A stretch of DNA of 8,030 nt from positions 1 through 8,030 of the forward strand of contig JANLFZ010000283.1 of the NCBI GenBank assembly GCA_024653385.1, in the 5' to 3' direction. Positions 6,719 through 8,030 of this stretch are shown here, one piece after another (position 1 is the first letter of the stretch; the number at the start of each line of letters is the position of its first letter). The position numbers and the translations under genes are program-made. This DNA is from Thermoguttaceae bacterium (lineage in GTDB: Bacteria > Planctomycetota > Planctomycetia > Pirellulales > Thermoguttaceae). The notes below the pieces were generated by a model. The model was not told where the DNA came from. It ran no database searches and saw only the letters and a list, made by a program, of their open reading frames with translations.

Positions 6719-8030
6719 GCATTGTCCCTTTGGAGCGCGTCACCTTCGTTGGCCTGAGCTGCGAGAAGGATCGCCTGCTGGACAATCTCCACGCGCGGGG
6801 ATGCCTGGAACTGATTCCGCTCGGGAGCGATGCGGAAGGCACGGCTGACGGGGGCCCCTCATCTGCGGCCCGAGAGGCATTAAAGTTCCTGCTCACTTGC
6901 CCGCAACGCCGCAGACAGGTGCGCGACGACGCCCGGTTCGACGCTGAATCCGTCGAGCGGCGTGCGCTCGACCTTCAGAAGAGCATCCAGGCGCTGGAAT
7001 CGGAGCGCGACTCTCTCGTAGAGCGCATTTCCGACATGAAGCCGTGGGGTGACCTTCGGTTTCCTTCACTACAAGCACTCAACAACCTGAGACTTTGGTT
7101 CTACGTCGTCCCTCACAAGGAGATGCCCAAGGTTGAGGCTACTGGGCTGGTGTGGGAAGTCGTTCGCCGCGATCCCCGCGTCTGCTACGTGGTCGTGCTT
7201 GACAAGACAGAGCCGCAGTCGATGCCCGTCCCGCGGGTCCACCTTGGCTCCCGCTCTATGGCGGAGCTTCAGCAACGTCTCGACGAAGTGGAACTGGCCA
7301 TCGAGGATGCGCAGGCAGAGCGATCGCATTTGACCCGCTGGTGTCTTCTTTTCGCGCGGGGCCTGGCACGGTTAGAGGACGCCGCCGCCCGCGCTGAGGC
7401 TGCCGGGCAGACGTGCGATCGGGAGCCCGTGTTCGCGCTAGAGGGATGGACGCCGCGGGAGAGTATTCAGGAGTTGGGAGAATACGCAGCACAAAACGGA
7501 CTCGTGTTCGAAAGCAGACCCCCGGCGCCCGATGAACACCCACCAACGCTGATGCGCAATGCGCCACGAGTGGCGGCAGGTGAGGACCTGGTGAACTTCT
7601 ACATGACGCCCGGGTACTGGGGCTGGGACCCTTCGGCAGTCGTGCTTGTTTCGTTCGCCATTTTCTTCGCGATGATCATGGCGGACGCCGGGTATGCGGC
7701 CGTGATGGGTCTAGGACTGCTCGCCAACTGGCGGCGGCTCGGCCGATCCGCCTTCGGACGGCGTTTCCGACCCCTGCTCGCGCTGATTGTCGTGCTCTCG
7801 CTCGTCTATGGCGCGGTGGTGGGCAGCTACTTCGGTATTGCGCCGCCGAAGGGATCGCTGCTGGGCAGGCTGCACTGGTTGGATATGGGCAACTCGAAGC
7901 TCATGATGGGCCTTTCCGTGCTGGTCGGCGGCCTACATGTCGTCTTGGCCAACGTCATGGACGCCCGGCGGTATGCGGATTGGCGCGACGGCCTGGCATC
8001 GGTGGGATGGGCCTGTGCGGTCGGTGGCGG
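6715..8030 (+). CDS. atpI: V-type ATP synthase subunit I, N-terminal part (cut by window end)
   Basis: The frame opens at an ATG overlapping the subunit D stop and runs without a stop to the window end, giving 438 codons of a protein usually 600 or more residues long. Subunit I (homologue of eukaryotic subunit a) is the membrane stator that carries the ion half-channels and contacts the rotor ring. The visible part holds the cytoplasmic domain: N-terminal VTFVGL, two coiled-coil arms (about 76-108 and 182-210), the family marks KPWGDL (109-114) and EGWTP (243-247), then YMTPGYWGWDPS leading into the membrane. Three hydrophobic segments are visible (about 308-337, with MADAGY; 352-375, with YGAVVGSYFG; 393-417). 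The C-terminal helices with the essential arginine lie beyond the window. A proteolipid (K) gene is expected next. Confidence 0.9.
   Translation, partial: MSIVPLERVTFVGLSCEKDRLLDNLHARGCLELIPLGSDAEGTADGGPSSAAREALKFLLTCPQRRRQVRDDARFDAESVERRALDLQKSIQALESERDSLVERISDMKPWGDLRFPSLQALNNLRLWFYVVPHKEMPKVEATGLVWEVVRRDPRVCYVVVLDKTEPQSMPVPRVHLGSRSMAELQQRLDEVELAIEDAQAERSHLTRWCLLFARGLARLEDAAARAEAAGQTCDREPVFALEGWTPRESIQELGEYAAQNGLVFESRPPAPDEHPPTLMRNAPRVAAGEDLVNFYMTPGYWGWDPSAVVLVSFAIFFAMIMADAGYAAVMGLGLLANWRRLGRSAFGRRFRPLLALIVVLSLVYGAVVGSYFGIAPPKGSLLGRLHWLDMGNSKLMMGLSVLVGGLHVVLANVMDARRYADWRDGLASVGWACAVGG

Noticed and set aside
1..8030. CRISPR arrays, tRNA or rRNA genes
   Set aside because: No regularly spaced direct repeats and no RNA-gene signatures were seen. 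Almost the whole window is coding.

Overview
The window comes from a fairly high-GC, Gram-negative bacterium. The evidence is a lipoprotein-type periplasmic adaptor paired with a 12-helix RND pump, and a bacterial V-type ATPase. The V-ATPase B subunit closely follows the form I recall from Chlamydia and related bacterial V-ATPases. Nitrospirota is one group that could fit, but I cannot assign a taxon from this window. All genes are on the + strand, and all the large minus-strand ORFs are shadows.

Layout: (1) 1-243 is the 3' end of a SpoIIE/PP2C-type serine phosphatase. (2) 244-400 is an AT-rich gap. Most of it is one imperfect palindrome (241-366) that looks like a small non-autonomous mobile element (MITE-like), inserted at the TA of the phosphatase stop codon. 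(3) 401-4727 encodes an RND efflux adaptor lipoprotein and its inner-membrane permease, 4 bases apart. No outer-membrane channel gene follows. (4) 4744-8030 encodes V-type ATPase subunits B, D and I, with I cut by the window end.

The five genes from 401 onward are packed with gaps of 4, 16, 16 and -4 bases and probably form one transcription unit. In the bacterial V-ATPase order I know (E, C-like, A, B, D, I, K), subunit A should lie directly before B. Here the RND pair occupies that place, so the catalytic A subunit and the E stalk subunit are not in the window upstream of B. Either the ATPase locus is split or the pump genes were inserted into it. A functional link is conceivable, because an ion-pumping or ATP-making V-ATPase and an ion-gradient-driven RND pump share the same gradient, but this is inference from gene order only.

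The most unusual items are the split or invaded V-ATPase operon and the palindromic element in front of it. The palindrome also contains a 9-base stretch complementary to the adaptor gene's ribosome-binding site.
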